Below are positions 1-8,751 of a stretch of DNA of 64,000 bases, piece by piece. The translations under genes were made by a program, and so were the position numbers. The stretch lies in NCBI RefSeq assembly GCF_043195125.1, contig NZ_JBAFWR010000010.1; one strand, 5' to 3'. Each line of letters begins with the position of its first letter. The first letter of the stretch is position 1. The notes below the pieces were generated by a model. That model did no database searches and was not told the DNA's origin. It saw only the letters and a program-made list of their open reading frames with translations. The stretch is from NCEH01 sp043195125 (GTDB lineage: Bacteria > Pseudomonadota > Alphaproteobacteria > Rhizobiales > Xanthobacteraceae).

Positions 1-219
1 TGGCAGGAACCCTCACGTCGATCCCCAGCCACGGTCCAGGGCGCATCCCCGACAACTCGCAAGGCGACGAGTCATTCCCATCTTGGGCAACATCGGCCCG
101 CCAGAACCGCTGCCGGGCACCATCGGCAAGCGGGGCCGGCGCTCAGCAACCGCCGTGAGCGAAGAGGCCGACGCGCTCCGCGGTCGGCACAGAAGCCTTC
201 CGGCAAGTCCGTAACACCC

Positions 220-639
220 CTAGTCGATGCGATCTATGCGCACCTGTCCGGCCCGGAAGAGGGGAGACACCGCGCTCGCAAGTTTCATCATGAAGGAACG
301 ACTGAAACGTCCGAGTGCGGGCTCGCCCGCATCGAGATAGAAGGACCGCTCGGCGATATCATAATTGTACTCGCTGACGCTGATCCAGGCCCGCTTGAGA
401 TCGCTGAGCCCGCCGCGCCGGCATTCGATTTCGGGAACCTCGATCGCGACCTGCTCGGAGCCCGGTTGGCGGCTTGAAATCGCCAGGAGCGCAAGATGGG
501 TCAGACCGTCAGATCCGCGCACTGCGAGGATAACGCAGACGGGTCGATCCTTTCGACCTTCCGTCTCGCCGCGTTCCTGCTGCCACTTCCAGAGGTACGG
601 ATACTGGACGATCGTGCCGGGACGCAGGTCACCGGTCAT
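220..639 (-). CDS. PemK/MazF-like toxin of a type II toxin-antitoxin pair
   Basis: A 139-residue protein with the PemK/MazF pattern near the N-terminus (RPGTIVQYPYLW, then KDRPVCVILAV at about residues 29-40). Family members are sequence-specific mRNA endonucleases held inactive by an antitoxin. An upstream in-frame start would add 25 arginine-rich residues. The start at 639 is preferred because it gives an 11-base overlap with the antitoxin gene and begins at the conserved domain. It is cotranscribed downstream of the Phd-like gene and would act as an element-stability module. The C-terminal half is more divergent than in textbook PemK, so the fine family is unsure. Confidence 0.75.
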   Translation of the reverse strand: MTGDLRPGTIVQYPYLWKWQQERGETEGRKDRPVCVILAVRGSDGLTHLALLAISSRQPGSEQVAIEVPEIECRRGGLSDLKRAWISVSEYNYDIAERSFYLDAGEPALGRFSRSFMMKLASAVSPLFRAGQVRIDRID

Positions 640-889
640 CGTCGTAGCCTTCGCCCGTCGCCAGACGGTCGACCTCAGCCGAGAACAACGAGGCGACGTC
701 GTCCGGCGTTTCACCGGCGGCGTATGCGCGGCGGGGGTCGCCTTCGCCCCTGATCTTCTGGTAGTGCTCGTAGCTCATCATGACGAAGCGGGGCTTGCGA
801 TGCCGCGTGATGACGATCGGCGACTTCGTCGCCGCATCGGTGACTTCGCCGACCTGCTTGTTGAGGTCATTGGTGGTGAAGGCGCGCAT
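629..889 (-). CDS. Phd/YefM-family antitoxin
   Basis: An 86-residue protein with the Phd/YefM fold signature: MRAFTTNDLNKQVGEVTDAA at the N-terminus followed by SPIVITRHRKPRFVMMS. These antitoxins bind DNA through the N-terminal part and their toxin through the C-terminal part. The gene precedes the PemK-like toxin and overlaps it by 11 bases, the usual antitoxin-first order. A GGGGAG ribosome binding site lies about 7 bases before the ATG. The repeat-rich DNA just upstream is a plausible autoregulatory operator. Confidence 0.85.
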   Translation of the reverse strand: MRAFTTNDLNKQVGEVTDAATKSPIVITRHRKPRFVMMSYEHYQKIRGEGDPRRAYAAGETPDDVASLFSAEVDRLATGEGYDDDR

Positions 890-906
890 GTGAATGCTCC
901 CCGAAA

Positions 907-947
907 ATATCCATGATTTCCATCATATCCATGTTTCCCATGATTTC
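907..947 (-). promoter_or_regulatory. Repeat cluster upstream of the Phd/PemK operon, probable operator
   Basis: Two interleaved pairs of exact direct repeats lie directly upstream of the antitoxin start: ATATCCATG at 907-915 and 925-933, and CCATGATTTC at 911-920 and 938-947. Phd-type antitoxins bind repeated sites in their own promoter, so this is likely an autoregulatory operator. The repeats are seen in the sequence; the binding role is inferred. Confidence 0.5.
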
Positions 948-961
948 AAGGGAACCGACGC

Positions 962-1894
962 TCACGCGCCGCCCCCGAACCGCCAGACCGGGATGCCCAT
1001 CGCCTTCGCCTTGTCGGCCAAGTTGTCGGTGATCCCGGAGCCTGGGAAGACAACGACGCCGATCGGCAGCGCCCTGAGCAATTCGTCGTTGCGCTTGAAA
1101 GGCGCCGCCTTGGCGTGCCGCGTCCAGTCGGGCTTGAAGGACACTTGCGGTACCTTGCGCGCATCCGCCCACCTTGAGGCGATGAACTCCGCGCCCTTCG
1201 TCGATCCGCCATGGAGCAGCACCAAGTCGGTATGTTTGGCATGTACCTTGTCGAGCACGTCCCAGATCGCCTGGTAGTCGTTGCAGTCGAGGCCGCCGGC
1301 GAAGGCGACCTTCACGCCGGCCGGCATCAGAGGCTCGATCTCGATCCGGCGCTTGGCGGCGAGGAAGTCCCGGCTGTCTATGACTGCGGCGGTCAGGTTG
1401 CGATGGTTGACCTTCGAACCGGTCCGCGGATGCCACACCGATCCGACATGGGCCTCGAAGAGGTCGGCCGCGTGCTCACGGAAGAACTCCATGGTCTCGC
1501 GGCGCTCGATCATGGTCGTGCCCTGGGCGATGAGGCGCTCGAGTTCGACGGAGCGCACCTCCGAGCCGTCCTGTTCCTGCTGGCTCTTGCGCTGGTCGTC
1601 CTCATTGCGGTCGAGCTCGCGCTGGATGCGGCCCGCCGCGCGGTGGAACAGGTTGACGGTCGACCAGAGCAGGTCCTCGAGGTCGGGCTCGAGCCGGGTG
1701 TCGGCCAGGGTCGCGATGAGGGCATCGAAGATGTCGGCGAGGGCGCCCCGGACCACGGGCTCGTCGGGGAGGGGTCTCGGATCGGGCTCGTCCTGGTGCG
1801 GACGGTGGCCGTAGAGCTGCAGTTCGTGGATGACCTGGGATGTCGCGGACGAAGCGTGGATCGGCTCGTCGTCGGGGTGCTGGTCGATCGCCAT
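962..1894 (-). CDS. DUF2493 (SLOG-like) domain protein, copy 1
   Basis: A 310-residue protein. The first half is acidic and holds a conserved block (DIFDALIATL, DLLWSTVNLFHRA). The C-terminal ~115 residues form a DUF2493/SLOG-type Rossmann-like domain (KVAFAGGLDCNDYQAIWDVL, then HGGSTKGAEFIASRWA and VVVFPGSGITDNL). SLOG domains bind nucleotide-derived ligands; this protein's job is unknown, though it is common on alphaproteobacterial conjugative elements. The start was chosen at 1894, 104 codons inside the longest frame, because GGAGG precedes it and copy 2 at 54205-55140 begins at the matching place. A repeated leader hairpin sits at 1919-1935. Confidence 0.85.
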   Translation of the reverse strand: MAIDQHPDDEPIHASSATSQVIHELQLYGHRPHQDEPDPRPLPDEPVVRGALADIFDALIATLADTRLEPDLEDLLWSTVNLFHRAAGRIQRELDRNEDDQRKSQQEQDGSEVRSVELERLIAQGTTMIERRETMEFFREHAADLFEAHVGSVWHPRTGSKVNHRNLTAAVIDSRDFLAAKRRIEIEPLMPAGVKVAFAGGLDCNDYQAIWDVLDKVHAKHTDLVLLHGGSTKGAEFIASRWADARKVPQVSFKPDWTRHAKAAPFKRNDELLRALPIGVVVFPGSGITDNLADKAKAMGIPVWRFGGGA

Positions 1895-2110
1895 GGGGAT
1901 GTCCTCCGTGGGGCGGCGGCCGCGCCCATCGCGGCTTTCGTGGCGATCAGGCGGCGGAGGGGTCGGGCTTGCACCGCCAAGCGCAGCGCGGCGGCCGGAG
2001 CATCGCGGAGGAGGGCAGGGCGGCGGCTGTTTTGATTCGCGATGCAAAGGCAGGCTTGCCTGCCGGCGGAAAACAGTTGCCGACCGCACTTGCCGGCCCG
2101 GCCGCTCTGA
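1895..2110 (-). promoter_or_regulatory. GC-rich leader of DUF2493 copy 1, related to the DUF736 leaders
   Basis: In the gene's sense, the stretch before the ATG carries a short hairpin at 1919-1935, GCCGCGATGGGCGCGGC (stem GCCGCG/CGCGGC). It lies just after a block reading TCGCCACGAAAGCCGCG, which is shared with the leaders of DUF2493 copy 2 (54140-54204) and of both DUF736 genes. A TCGCGAATCAAAACA block further upstream resembles the CTCGCGAAACAACAA block of the DUF736 leaders. The similarity is read directly; a structured regulatory RNA is inferred. Confidence 0.5.
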
Positions 2111-2230
2111 CGCCCACTCGCCCTCTAGAAGGCCATGGATGCGGCCCTCTCTCGCCAAGGGACAATCTCCTGCGATCAGCACGACCGGCTCCCCGATGCC
2201 GCGCACCTCTTCCCCTCCCGGCGCATTCCG

Positions 2231-3292
2231 TCACGCCGCGAGCAGGAACCGCGCTCCGTCCTGCGGGACGAGTTGAGACCCCAGATCCTCAGTGAGACTG
2301 GGGCTGCCGAGCCGTCGAAGGTCTTCGTTGAAATCGCCCAGCCTCGGCGACAGCGTCAGAACCTCGATCCCGAGCTGCCGCGCACGCCGGCTCAACCGTT
2401 CCATCCCACTGCGTCCGGCAGGATCAGCATCGACAGCGACGTAGAGACGCCCCAGCGAAGGCGGGAGCTGGATCGCGGCAAGGTGGTTGGCCGACAGGCC
2501 AGCGATCATCGGCATCCTGGGCATGACCATGCGCAGCGACATCATGGTCTCGACGCCTTCGCCGGCCGCCATCACCGGGTTGGATTCGTCGGAGCGCATG
2601 CCGAAGCGAACGCCGTTGCCGAGAAGGTCTCCCATCGCCCGCCGCTGCGACGCGACCGGCGCTTTCTCGCCAATGTCGTAGGGATGAAGCCAGGTGCGAT
2701 GCACGCCGGTGATGCGTCCGCGATCGTCGGTGACGGCTGCGATCAGAGCCGGGAACGTGCGTGTCGGTGCATCATCATGGTCGCGATAATAGCAATGCGG
2801 ATGGAAACGAAGGAACCGGTCATCGACGATCGCTGAGGCGATGCTACGGTGCTTCAGGTAACCATCGGCCCACGTGTCGGCGATCGGGCGCGCCATGGCG
2901 AACAGACGCCGTGCCGCCTCGGCGGTATTGCGCGGCTTCGACGAAAATCGTGATCCAGATAGGGGAGGAGGCTCCGGCAGGGGCAGGCTGAGGAAAGCCC
3001 GCGCTTCATCCTTGGCGTCGCGGATGTCGGTGAGGCCACGGTTGAGTGCGATCAGATCCAGCAGGTCGCCATGCTCACCGGTTGCGCCATCGGTCCACTT
3101 GCCGGCAGCACCCTTGCCGTAGTCGGGGCCGCTGAGCCTGACATAGAGGGATCGCCCCGGCGTGCCGAGCGTGTCGCCGACAAGCCAATAGCGACCTTCC
3201 TTGTGACCGGCACGGAGATAATGCCGGCACACCGCTTCGGCGTGATGCGCGAGGCGGCGTGCCAGCTCGGAGGTCGAGTTGGCGGAGGACAT
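2231..3292 (-). CDS. Toprim-domain primase-like protein
   Basis: A 353-residue protein with Toprim motifs in the C-terminal third: the glutamate motif AAGEGVETMMSL and the Asp-rich motif LYVAVDADPAGRSG. The N-terminal part resembles the zinc-less primase-helper region (DUF7146 type) that precedes Toprim in mobile-element proteins. The likely role is primer synthesis or DNA processing on the transferred strand after conjugation. It lies 15 bases downstream of the helicase/methyltransferase gene on the same strand, so the two are probably one operon. No helicase domain is fused. Confidence 0.85.
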   Translation of the reverse strand: MSSANSTSELARRLAHHAEAVCRHYLRAGHKEGRYWLVGDTLGTPGRSLYVRLSGPDYGKGAAGKWTDGATGEHGDLLDLIALNRGLTDIRDAKDEARAFLSLPLPEPPPLSGSRFSSKPRNTAEAARRLFAMARPIADTWADGYLKHRSIASAIVDDRFLRFHPHCYYRDHDDAPTRTFPALIAAVTDDRGRITGVHRTWLHPYDIGEKAPVASQRRAMGDLLGNGVRFGMRSDESNPVMAAGEGVETMMSLRMVMPRMPMIAGLSANHLAAIQLPPSLGRLYVAVDADPAGRSGMERLSRRARQLGIEVLTLSPRLGDFNEDLRRLGSPSLTEDLGSQLVPQDGARFLLAA

Positions 3293-3307
3293 CGTGACGG
3301 CCTCCGA

Positions 3308-6300
3308 TCAAGCGGCCGCGCGGTCGATGACCGTCGTGAACGGGTGGCGATCCAGCAGCCGGCCAACGACATCGAAGCCCGACACGCCGACCGGGACGAA
3401 GAAGCGCAGCTTCCAGGCGATGATCTCGCTGAAAAGGCCCATCGCGCGGAGCCGGTCCCGCATGCCCTCAGTGAACCCGGTGAGCTCGATGCGATGATCG
3501 TTCATCACGCGCACCCGGCGAAGCTGGAGCCCGTCGGCAAGTTGCAGGACGGCGCGGCCGGCCGAGACCGCCTCCCATGCTTCCCCTGTGGTGAGCGTCG
3601 GCGCGCCATCCTGGCCAAGATTGCGATAGAGCGTCGATAGTGCCGCCGGCGAAATCAGCCGGCCGATGACGCGCTCGCCGTCATCGGTCTGCAGGCGGTA
3701 GACCTTGCAGGTCTCGTCGGGGATTCGCTTCCAGATCGGGAGCAGAAGGCCGGTGACGACATGAAACGTCGACGTCGTGAACTCCGGCAGGTCCGCGATC
3801 TCGGCAGACCAGGCCGCAACGAAGCTCTCGCGATCCGCTTCCTCCCAATGCGTCTGCGACAGCGCGTCGAGGCCGATCGCATGCCGCTCCGTCGGCCGCA
3901 GCAGGCGGACGCGGCGCTCCACCTCGCCGTCGTCGAGCATCAGGCTCGCAGCGGAAACCTGGACGGCGGCGCGGTTCGACTTGGCATTGATCAGCAGCCT
4001 GGCATCACGCTCGGCAACGCGCTGCAACGCCTCGTCGAGCGACATCGGCTCGTTGCGATCCTTCCGCGCGATCGTGAAGACGCGGGTTTCGGCGCCGGAG
4101 GCGTCATGGACGTAGACGGTGCGGCGCTTGGCGACGACCATGCTGTCGGCCCGCACGGTCTCGACGCCGGCGTCGTAGTGACCCGAGGCAATGGCCCCCT
4201 CGATCTTCGCCACCAGGATGGTCTCGAAGACATCGAAGAGCAGGTTTTGCGTGCCGATGGTCAGAGCGAGCAAACGGTTCAGGAAGGTGGTGATCGCCGG
4301 CAGCTCCTCCCGGATCGATCCGTCGCTATCGGTCAGCGAAAGGCCCGTGGCGCTCTCGAACTGCTGCAGCGAGCACCCGTCGATCTTGCCAGTGAGGAGG
4401 CGCAGATAGAATTGCCGCAGCGCCGCTTTCGCGTAAGCCGATTCGAGATTGTCATCGGCGCGGAACAGGCCCTGGCCGCCGGTCTGGCGCTGGCCCTTGG
4501 TGATGGCGCCGAGCGTGTCGAGCCGGCGCGCGATCGTCGACAGGAAGCGCTTTTCCGCCTTCACATTGGTCGCAACCGGACGGAAGAGAGGCGGCTGCGC
4601 CTGATTGGTGCGGTTCGTCCGCCCGAGGCCCTGGATGGCCGTGTCGGCTTTCCACCCGGCCTCGAGGAGGTAGTGGACGCGCAGGCGCCGGTTCCGCGCC
4701 GAGAGTTCGGCGTGGTAGCTGCGGCCGGTGCCGCCCGCATCGGAGAAGACGAGGATGCGCTTGTCGTCGTCCATGAACGCCTGCGTCTCGGCGAGGTTTG
4801 CGGAGCCCGGGCGATTTTCGACGGCAAGGCGATCGAGGCCGTCCTTGCCGGCCTTGCGCACGATACGGCGGGACCGGCCGGTGACCTCTGCGACAATATC
4901 CGTCCCGAAGCGCTGGATGATCTGATCGAGTGCGCTCTGGACGGGATCGAGCCCCGCGAGATGCTCGATCATCCGGTCGCGGCGCGCCACGGCCTCGCGG
5001 CATTGCACCGGATGGCCATCCTCGAAGACCGGCCGCGACGACAGATTGCCCTCGCTGTCCGTGAAAGGCTGAAAAAGCTGCGTCGGAAAGGAATGCTGGA
5101 GATAGTCCAGCACGTATTCCCTCGGCGTCACGTCGACCTGGATATCGCCCCAGTCCTCGGTCGGGATCTCGGCGAGCCGTCGCTCGAGCAGAGCCTCGCC
5201 GGTCGACACGATCTGAATAACCGCCGCGTGGCCAGCGGCGAGATCCTGATCGACGGCAGCGATCAGGCTCGGGGTTTTCATCGCGGTAATGAGGTGGCTA
5301 AAGAAGCGCTGCTTCGAACTTTCAAACGCCGAGAGCGCGGCCGACATCGCCTGGCCATTGAGCGTGCCCTTGCTCGAGCGGATGTTCGAGGCTTCCATCG
5401 CCGCGCGCAGGTTGTTGTGGATGATCTGGAAGGCGCCGGCATAAGCATCGTAGATGCGGATCTGATCGGGGGTGAGCTGATGCTCGACGAGCTCATATTC
5501 GACGCCCTCATAGGAGAGCGACCGCGCGGCGTAGAGCCCGAGCGCCTTCAGGTCGCGCGCCAGCACCTCCATCGCGGCGACGCCACCGTCTTCGATGGCG
5601 GCGACGAATTCCGCGCGATTGGCGAAGGGGAAGTCGGTGCCGCCCCACAGGCCGAGGCGCTGGGCGTAGGCCAGGTTCTCGACGGTCGTCGCGCCCGTCG
5701 CCGAGACGTAGAGGATGCGGGCGTCCGGCAACGCGTGCTGCAGCCGCAGTCCGGCCTTGCCCTGCTGCGAGGCCGCCTGGTCGCCGCGCTCGGTCTTGCC
5801 GCCGGCGGCGTTGGCCATGGCGTGGGCCTCGTCGAACACGATCACGCCATCGAAGTCCTTGCCGAGCCAGTCGACGATCTGCTGGACGCGGCTGACCTTA
5901 CCCTCGCGCTCCTGCGAGCGGATCGTGGCGTAGGTGGTGAACAGGATGCCTTCGTCGAGGCGGATCGCCGAGCCCTGGCGAAACCGCGACAGTGGCGTGA
6001 CCAGGAGACGTTCCTGGCCGAGGGCCGACCAGTCGCGCTGCGCATCTTCCAGCAGCTTGTCCGACTTCGAGACCCAGACGGCGCGCCGACGGCCGTGCAG
6101 CCAATTGTCGAGCAGGACGCCGGCGACCTGGCGGCCCTTACCGGCCCCCGTCCCGTCGCCGAGGAACCAGCCGCGCCTGAAACGAACCGCGTTCTCGGCA
6201 TCGTCTGGCGCCGCGGCGACCACGTCATAGGTCGCATCGACCGTCCAGGACCCCGCGAGATGACCCGCATGGGCCTCGCCGGCATAGATCACGCTCTCCA

Positions 6301-7678
6301 GCTGCGCGTCGGAGAGCAGGCCCTCGGTGATCACTTTCGCGGGGAGCCGCGGGCGACAGGCCGGCTTGGGCGGCGCGACCGAGGCCATTGCCGCCGATTG
6401 CACCAGAAGGGTCGGATGCGGCATCGCGTCCGGAATCCGGATCGATTGCAGCGCGTAGCCCTCATAGATCGCGTCCGAGAGGCTGCCGCGCTCGGTCGGC
6501 GCCCAATCCACGGTCTCGTATGCGAGCTCGACAACCGGCTCGTCAGGCGCCGGCAGCATGGTCGAACGAAGTGGACGCGACGCGGTCGATGGGATCTGGC
6601 GCGGCTGCCTGACGATCGACGGGGAGGACGAGCGAGCCGCCGCCATCCCAATGGGCGCGCGCTTCGGCAGCCGCTCGGCGATCCAGTCCAGCAGCATGCC
6701 GACGTCGGACGCGGCACCGGGCGAGACCGGAAACGCGCTCGCATCCTCGGCTGGCACCTTGTCGATGACCGTCAGCCTCGTCTCGATCGTCGTGCCGTGA
6801 GGCGCGTAGACGCGGCCGTCAATGGCTGCGGAGAACACGACGCGCCCACGTTCCTGGAGGCGGATGAAGCCGTCGCGCCACCGTGGCGCATCCGGCGCCA
6901 TGCTCGCTCCGGTGATCGCGACCAGTCGGCCGCCGTCCCTCAACCTCGCGAAGGCAGACACGAGATGCTGGAACGCGGCGTCCCGCACTGTCCCATCGAC
7001 ATGAGCGGCAACGGAGAATGGCGGGTTCATCAGGACGACGGTGGGGCCACTGCCCTCGTCGAGCCGATCATCGATCTGGGCCGCATCGTGGTGCGTGACC
7101 GTGACCGAAGGAAACAGCATCCCGAGCAGATCCGCGCGCGTCGCGGCAAGCTCGTTGAGCATCATGCTCACGCCAGGCTGCTCCGCAAGAATGGCGAGGA
7201 GCCCGGTGCCGGCCGAGGGTTCGAGCACGACGTCCCCGTCCGTGACGCCAGCGGCAACAGCCGCGACGAAGCCGAGGTCGATCGGCGTCGAGAACTGCTG
7301 AAAGCTCTGGCTTTCCTCGGAGCGACGGGTCTGGGTCGGCAGCAGCGCCGCGACGCGCGAGAGCATCGCGAGAAGCGCCGCGGGCTTTGCCGCCTGCCGG
7401 CGCATGGCCGGGCCATACTTGCGCAGGAACAGGACCTGCGCGGCCTCGCAGGCCTCATAGGCGTCGCGCCAGAGCCACCTGCCATCCGAATCCGAGCCGC
7501 CGGTGGCCGCCTCCATCGCACTGCGGAGAATGGGGGTGGTGATGCGGCGCCCGCGTGCGAGCTCTGGCAGAAGGAACTCGGCGGCCGCAAGAATTTGGGC
7601 TGCAGTCAATGGGGCGGACGAGGCGGGAGCCGGAGATACAGCGGCACCTGCTGCAGACGAGGGGGAAAGGCCGTTCAT
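3308..7678 (-). CDS. Giant methyltransferase/strawberry-notch helicase fusion
   Basis: A 1456-residue protein with two enzymatic parts. Residues ~130-330 form an adenine-methyltransferase-like Rossmann domain with EPSAGTG (153-159) and the catalytic-type NPPF motif (218-221). Residues ~450-1050 form a superfamily 2 helicase of the strawberry-notch type, with the Walker A-like GDGTGAGKG (508-516), DEAH box (616-619) and motif VI GRTNRTNQAQPP. The C-terminal ~400 residues have no obvious domain. Such proteins are common on large alphaproteobacterial plasmids and ICEs and may protect or remodel incoming DNA. The start carries a repeat-family leader. Confidence 0.9.
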   Translation of the reverse strand: MNGLSPSSAAGAAVSPAPASSAPLTAAQILAAAEFLLPELARGRRITTPILRSAMEAATGGSDSDGRWLWRDAYEACEAAQVLFLRKYGPAMRRQAAKPAALLAMLSRVAALLPTQTRRSEESQSFQQFSTPIDLGFVAAVAAGVTDGDVVLEPSAGTGLLAILAEQPGVSMMLNELAATRADLLGMLFPSVTVTHHDAAQIDDRLDEGSGPTVVLMNPPFSVAAHVDGTVRDAAFQHLVSAFARLRDGGRLVAITGASMAPDAPRWRDGFIRLQERGRVVFSAAIDGRVYAPHGTTIETRLTVIDKVPAEDASAFPVSPGAASDVGMLLDWIAERLPKRAPIGMAAARSSSPSIVRQPRQIPSTASRPLRSTMLPAPDEPVVELAYETVDWAPTERGSLSDAIYEGYALQSIRIPDAMPHPTLLVQSAAMASVAPPKPACRPRLPAKVITEGLLSDAQLESVIYAGEAHAGHLAGSWTVDATYDVVAAAPDDAENAVRFRRGWFLGDGTGAGKGRQVAGVLLDNWLHGRRRAVWVSKSDKLLEDAQRDWSALGQERLLVTPLSRFRQGSAIRLDEGILFTTYATIRSQEREGKVSRVQQIVDWLGKDFDGVIVFDEAHAMANAAGGKTERGDQAASQQGKAGLRLQHALPDARILYVSATGATTVENLAYAQRLGLWGGTDFPFANRAEFVAAIEDGGVAAMEVLARDLKALGLYAARSLSYEGVEYELVEHQLTPDQIRIYDAYAGAFQIIHNNLRAAMEASNIRSSKGTLNGQAMSAALSAFESSKQRFFSHLITAMKTPSLIAAVDQDLAAGHAAVIQIVSTGEALLERRLAEIPTEDWGDIQVDVTPREYVLDYLQHSFPTQLFQPFTDSEGNLSSRPVFEDGHPVQCREAVARRDRMIEHLAGLDPVQSALDQIIQRFGTDIVAEVTGRSRRIVRKAGKDGLDRLAVENRPGSANLAETQAFMDDDKRILVFSDAGGTGRSYHAELSARNRRLRVHYLLEAGWKADTAIQGLGRTNRTNQAQPPLFRPVATNVKAEKRFLSTIARRLDTLGAITKGQRQTGGQGLFRADDNLESAYAKAALRQFYLRLLTGKIDGCSLQQFESATGLSLTDSDGSIREELPAITTFLNRLLALTIGTQNLLFDVFETILVAKIEGAIASGHYDAGVETVRADSMVVAKRRTVYVHDASGAETRVFTIARKDRNEPMSLDEALQRVAERDARLLINAKSNRAAVQVSAASLMLDDGEVERRVRLLRPTERHAIGLDALSQTHWEEADRESFVAAWSAEIADLPEFTTSTFHVVTGLLLPIWKRIPDETCKVYRLQTDDGERVIGRLISPAALSTLYRNLGQDGAPTLTTGEAWEAVSAGRAVLQLADGLQLRRVRVMNDHRIELTGFTEGMRDRLRAMGLFSEIIAWKLRFFVPVGVSGFDVVGRLLDRHPFTTVIDRAAA

Positions 7679-7800
7679 GTGGGACGATCCGGGAGAGCTG
7701 GGACGGGCAATCCGCCGGTCGCTCTCTCTCAGTCCCGGCCGGATCCCCCCGTTCCGGCCTTTCTCTCACTCTCGGGTCGGCACGCCTGGCCGCGGCACTT
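7679..7800 (-). promoter_or_regulatory. Leader of the helicase gene, related to the parB and ardC leaders
   Basis: In the sense direction this leader carries a GAGAG-rich block, a hairpin with arms GGCCGGA and TCCGGCC, and another GAGAG run before the start codon. The same order of elements occurs before the ParB-like gene (13806-13920) and ardC (16459-16560). The likeness is visible by eye, but this member is the most divergent of the three. A shared regulator or RNA structure is inferred. Confidence 0.45.
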
Positions 7801-7823
7801 GGCGGCGGCCAGCGCGCGGCGGG

Positions 7824-8021
7824 TCAGGAAACATCGAAGTCATCAGCCAGGCCAAGCTCTTTCAGCCTCGCGACATCTTCGAGACGGACAATTTCGAAGT
7901 CGTCGGATCGGTGGCTGAACTCGCCGCGCCACACCTCTCCGAGCGTCGCCCACGCCCCATCCGGCCACACTGCGATATCGTAGGGATGGTACGGCGGCGT
8001 CTGCATGGTCGTCCTGCTCAT
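7824..8021 (-). CDS. Small protein of unknown function
   Basis: A 65-residue acidic protein with a tryptophan-rich middle (YDIAVWPDGAWATLGEVW) that I do not recognise. It may start five codons later, at 8006, where AGGA is better placed as a ribosome binding site. Upstream is a leader sharing the CCTTGG and TCAACCCG-AGGGGT blocks with the leaders of two other small proteins (17788-17958 and 56205-56369). That shared leader is the main reason to believe the gene. No membrane segment or cysteine cluster is visible. Confidence 0.55.
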   Translation of the reverse strand: MSRTTMQTPPYHPYDIAVWPDGAWATLGEVWRGEFSHRSDDFEIVRLEDVARLKELGLADDFDVS

Positions 8022-8165
8022 GATCCAGTCTTTCTGAAATTGGTCGGGGTCATTCCCGATGACGCCATAGGAGAGGGCTGGACGGCGCGGTCACCGAGTA
8101 GACGAGGGGAACCCCTCGCGGGTTGACCGACACAGCCGGCGAGACCGCTACCAAGGTGGCAATGG
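8022..8165 (-). promoter_or_regulatory. Leader C: member of a repeated structured-leader family
   Basis: Read on the minus strand, this gap holds CCTTGGT, then TCAACCCG followed by AGGGGT, in the same order and spacing as leaders A (17959-18126) and B (56033-56204). Around 8103-8118 is a perfect tight palindrome, CGAGGGG-TT-CCCCTCG. The ATGCGCGCAT block and the AUGG-loop hairpin of leaders A and B are absent, so this is a partial or divergent member. The rest of the gap, to 8301, shows nothing recognisable. Confidence 0.5.
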
Positions 8166-8301
8166 AAGGGATGGCCACGGCTCATACACGGGGCATGGGC
8201 AAGATGACCGCCAGGACAGACGGTATGCCGTAACCGGAACTATGCCGGATCGCGCCGGAACAGCGGGGACGCCTCCATGGGTACATGATGAATCGGCGGC
8301 G

Positions 8302-8610
8302 TTAGGCCGCCTGGCGCCACCAGGCGATGCGCTCCTCGCGCGTCGCGCTGGCGAGCCGCAGCAGGAGGTCGCCATGGCACGCTGCCGGCGCGCAGAAGCA
8401 GACGAGATCGTGACCGCGAAGCTCGTCGAGAGCTCGAAGAAGATGATGCTGGTCATGCAGCCAGCGCTCATGTTTCGCGATGACGGTCGCACGATCGCCA
8501 TCGGGGCCAATCCTGAATGGATTGCCCCACTTTGTCCCGCGGCCGATATAGATGGCGCCGTGCGGGACGCCGACCTTGTGCTTGTTGAGAACCTTGCACA
8601 TCGCCGTCAC
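8302..8610 (-). CDS. DUF4326 domain protein
   Basis: A 102-residue protein matching the DUF4326 pattern: NKHKVGVPHGAIYIGRGTKWGNPF near the N-terminus and LVCFCAPAACHGDLLLRLA near the C-terminus, with the conserved GNPF and C-x-C...CHG residues. The family is common on phages and mobile elements and has no established biochemical role; the Cys/His residues suggest metal or nucleotide binding. Several longer frames overlap this stretch but lack family features. Confidence 0.8.
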   Translation of the reverse strand: MTAMCKVLNKHKVGVPHGAIYIGRGTKWGNPFRIGPDGDRATVIAKHERWLHDQHHLLRALDELRGHDLVCFCAPAACHGDLLLRLASATREERIAWWRQAA

Positions 8611-8751
8611 CTCCTGATCCGCGCTGCAACGGCATGTCGGCGGGACGCAGCCAGGCTTTGCAGGTCACGCTCGACCTCATGGTCGGGGCGGAAACGGCGT
8701 GTCCGTTGACCCGCAAAGTGCGGCGTCCAGACAGGACCTGTTGCGGGCGCG

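Noticed and set aside
1..219. Open frames in the first 219 bases that could be the tail of a gene
   Set aside because: Two plus-strand frames stay open, but their translations are Arg/Pro-rich and unlike any known protein. There is too little sequence to call a partial gene.
3761..7918. A 1385-codon open frame on the plus strand
   Set aside because: It is the antisense shadow of the helicase/methyltransferase gene at 3308-7678. It is Arg/Gly-rich with no known domain, and such long shadows are normal at this GC content.
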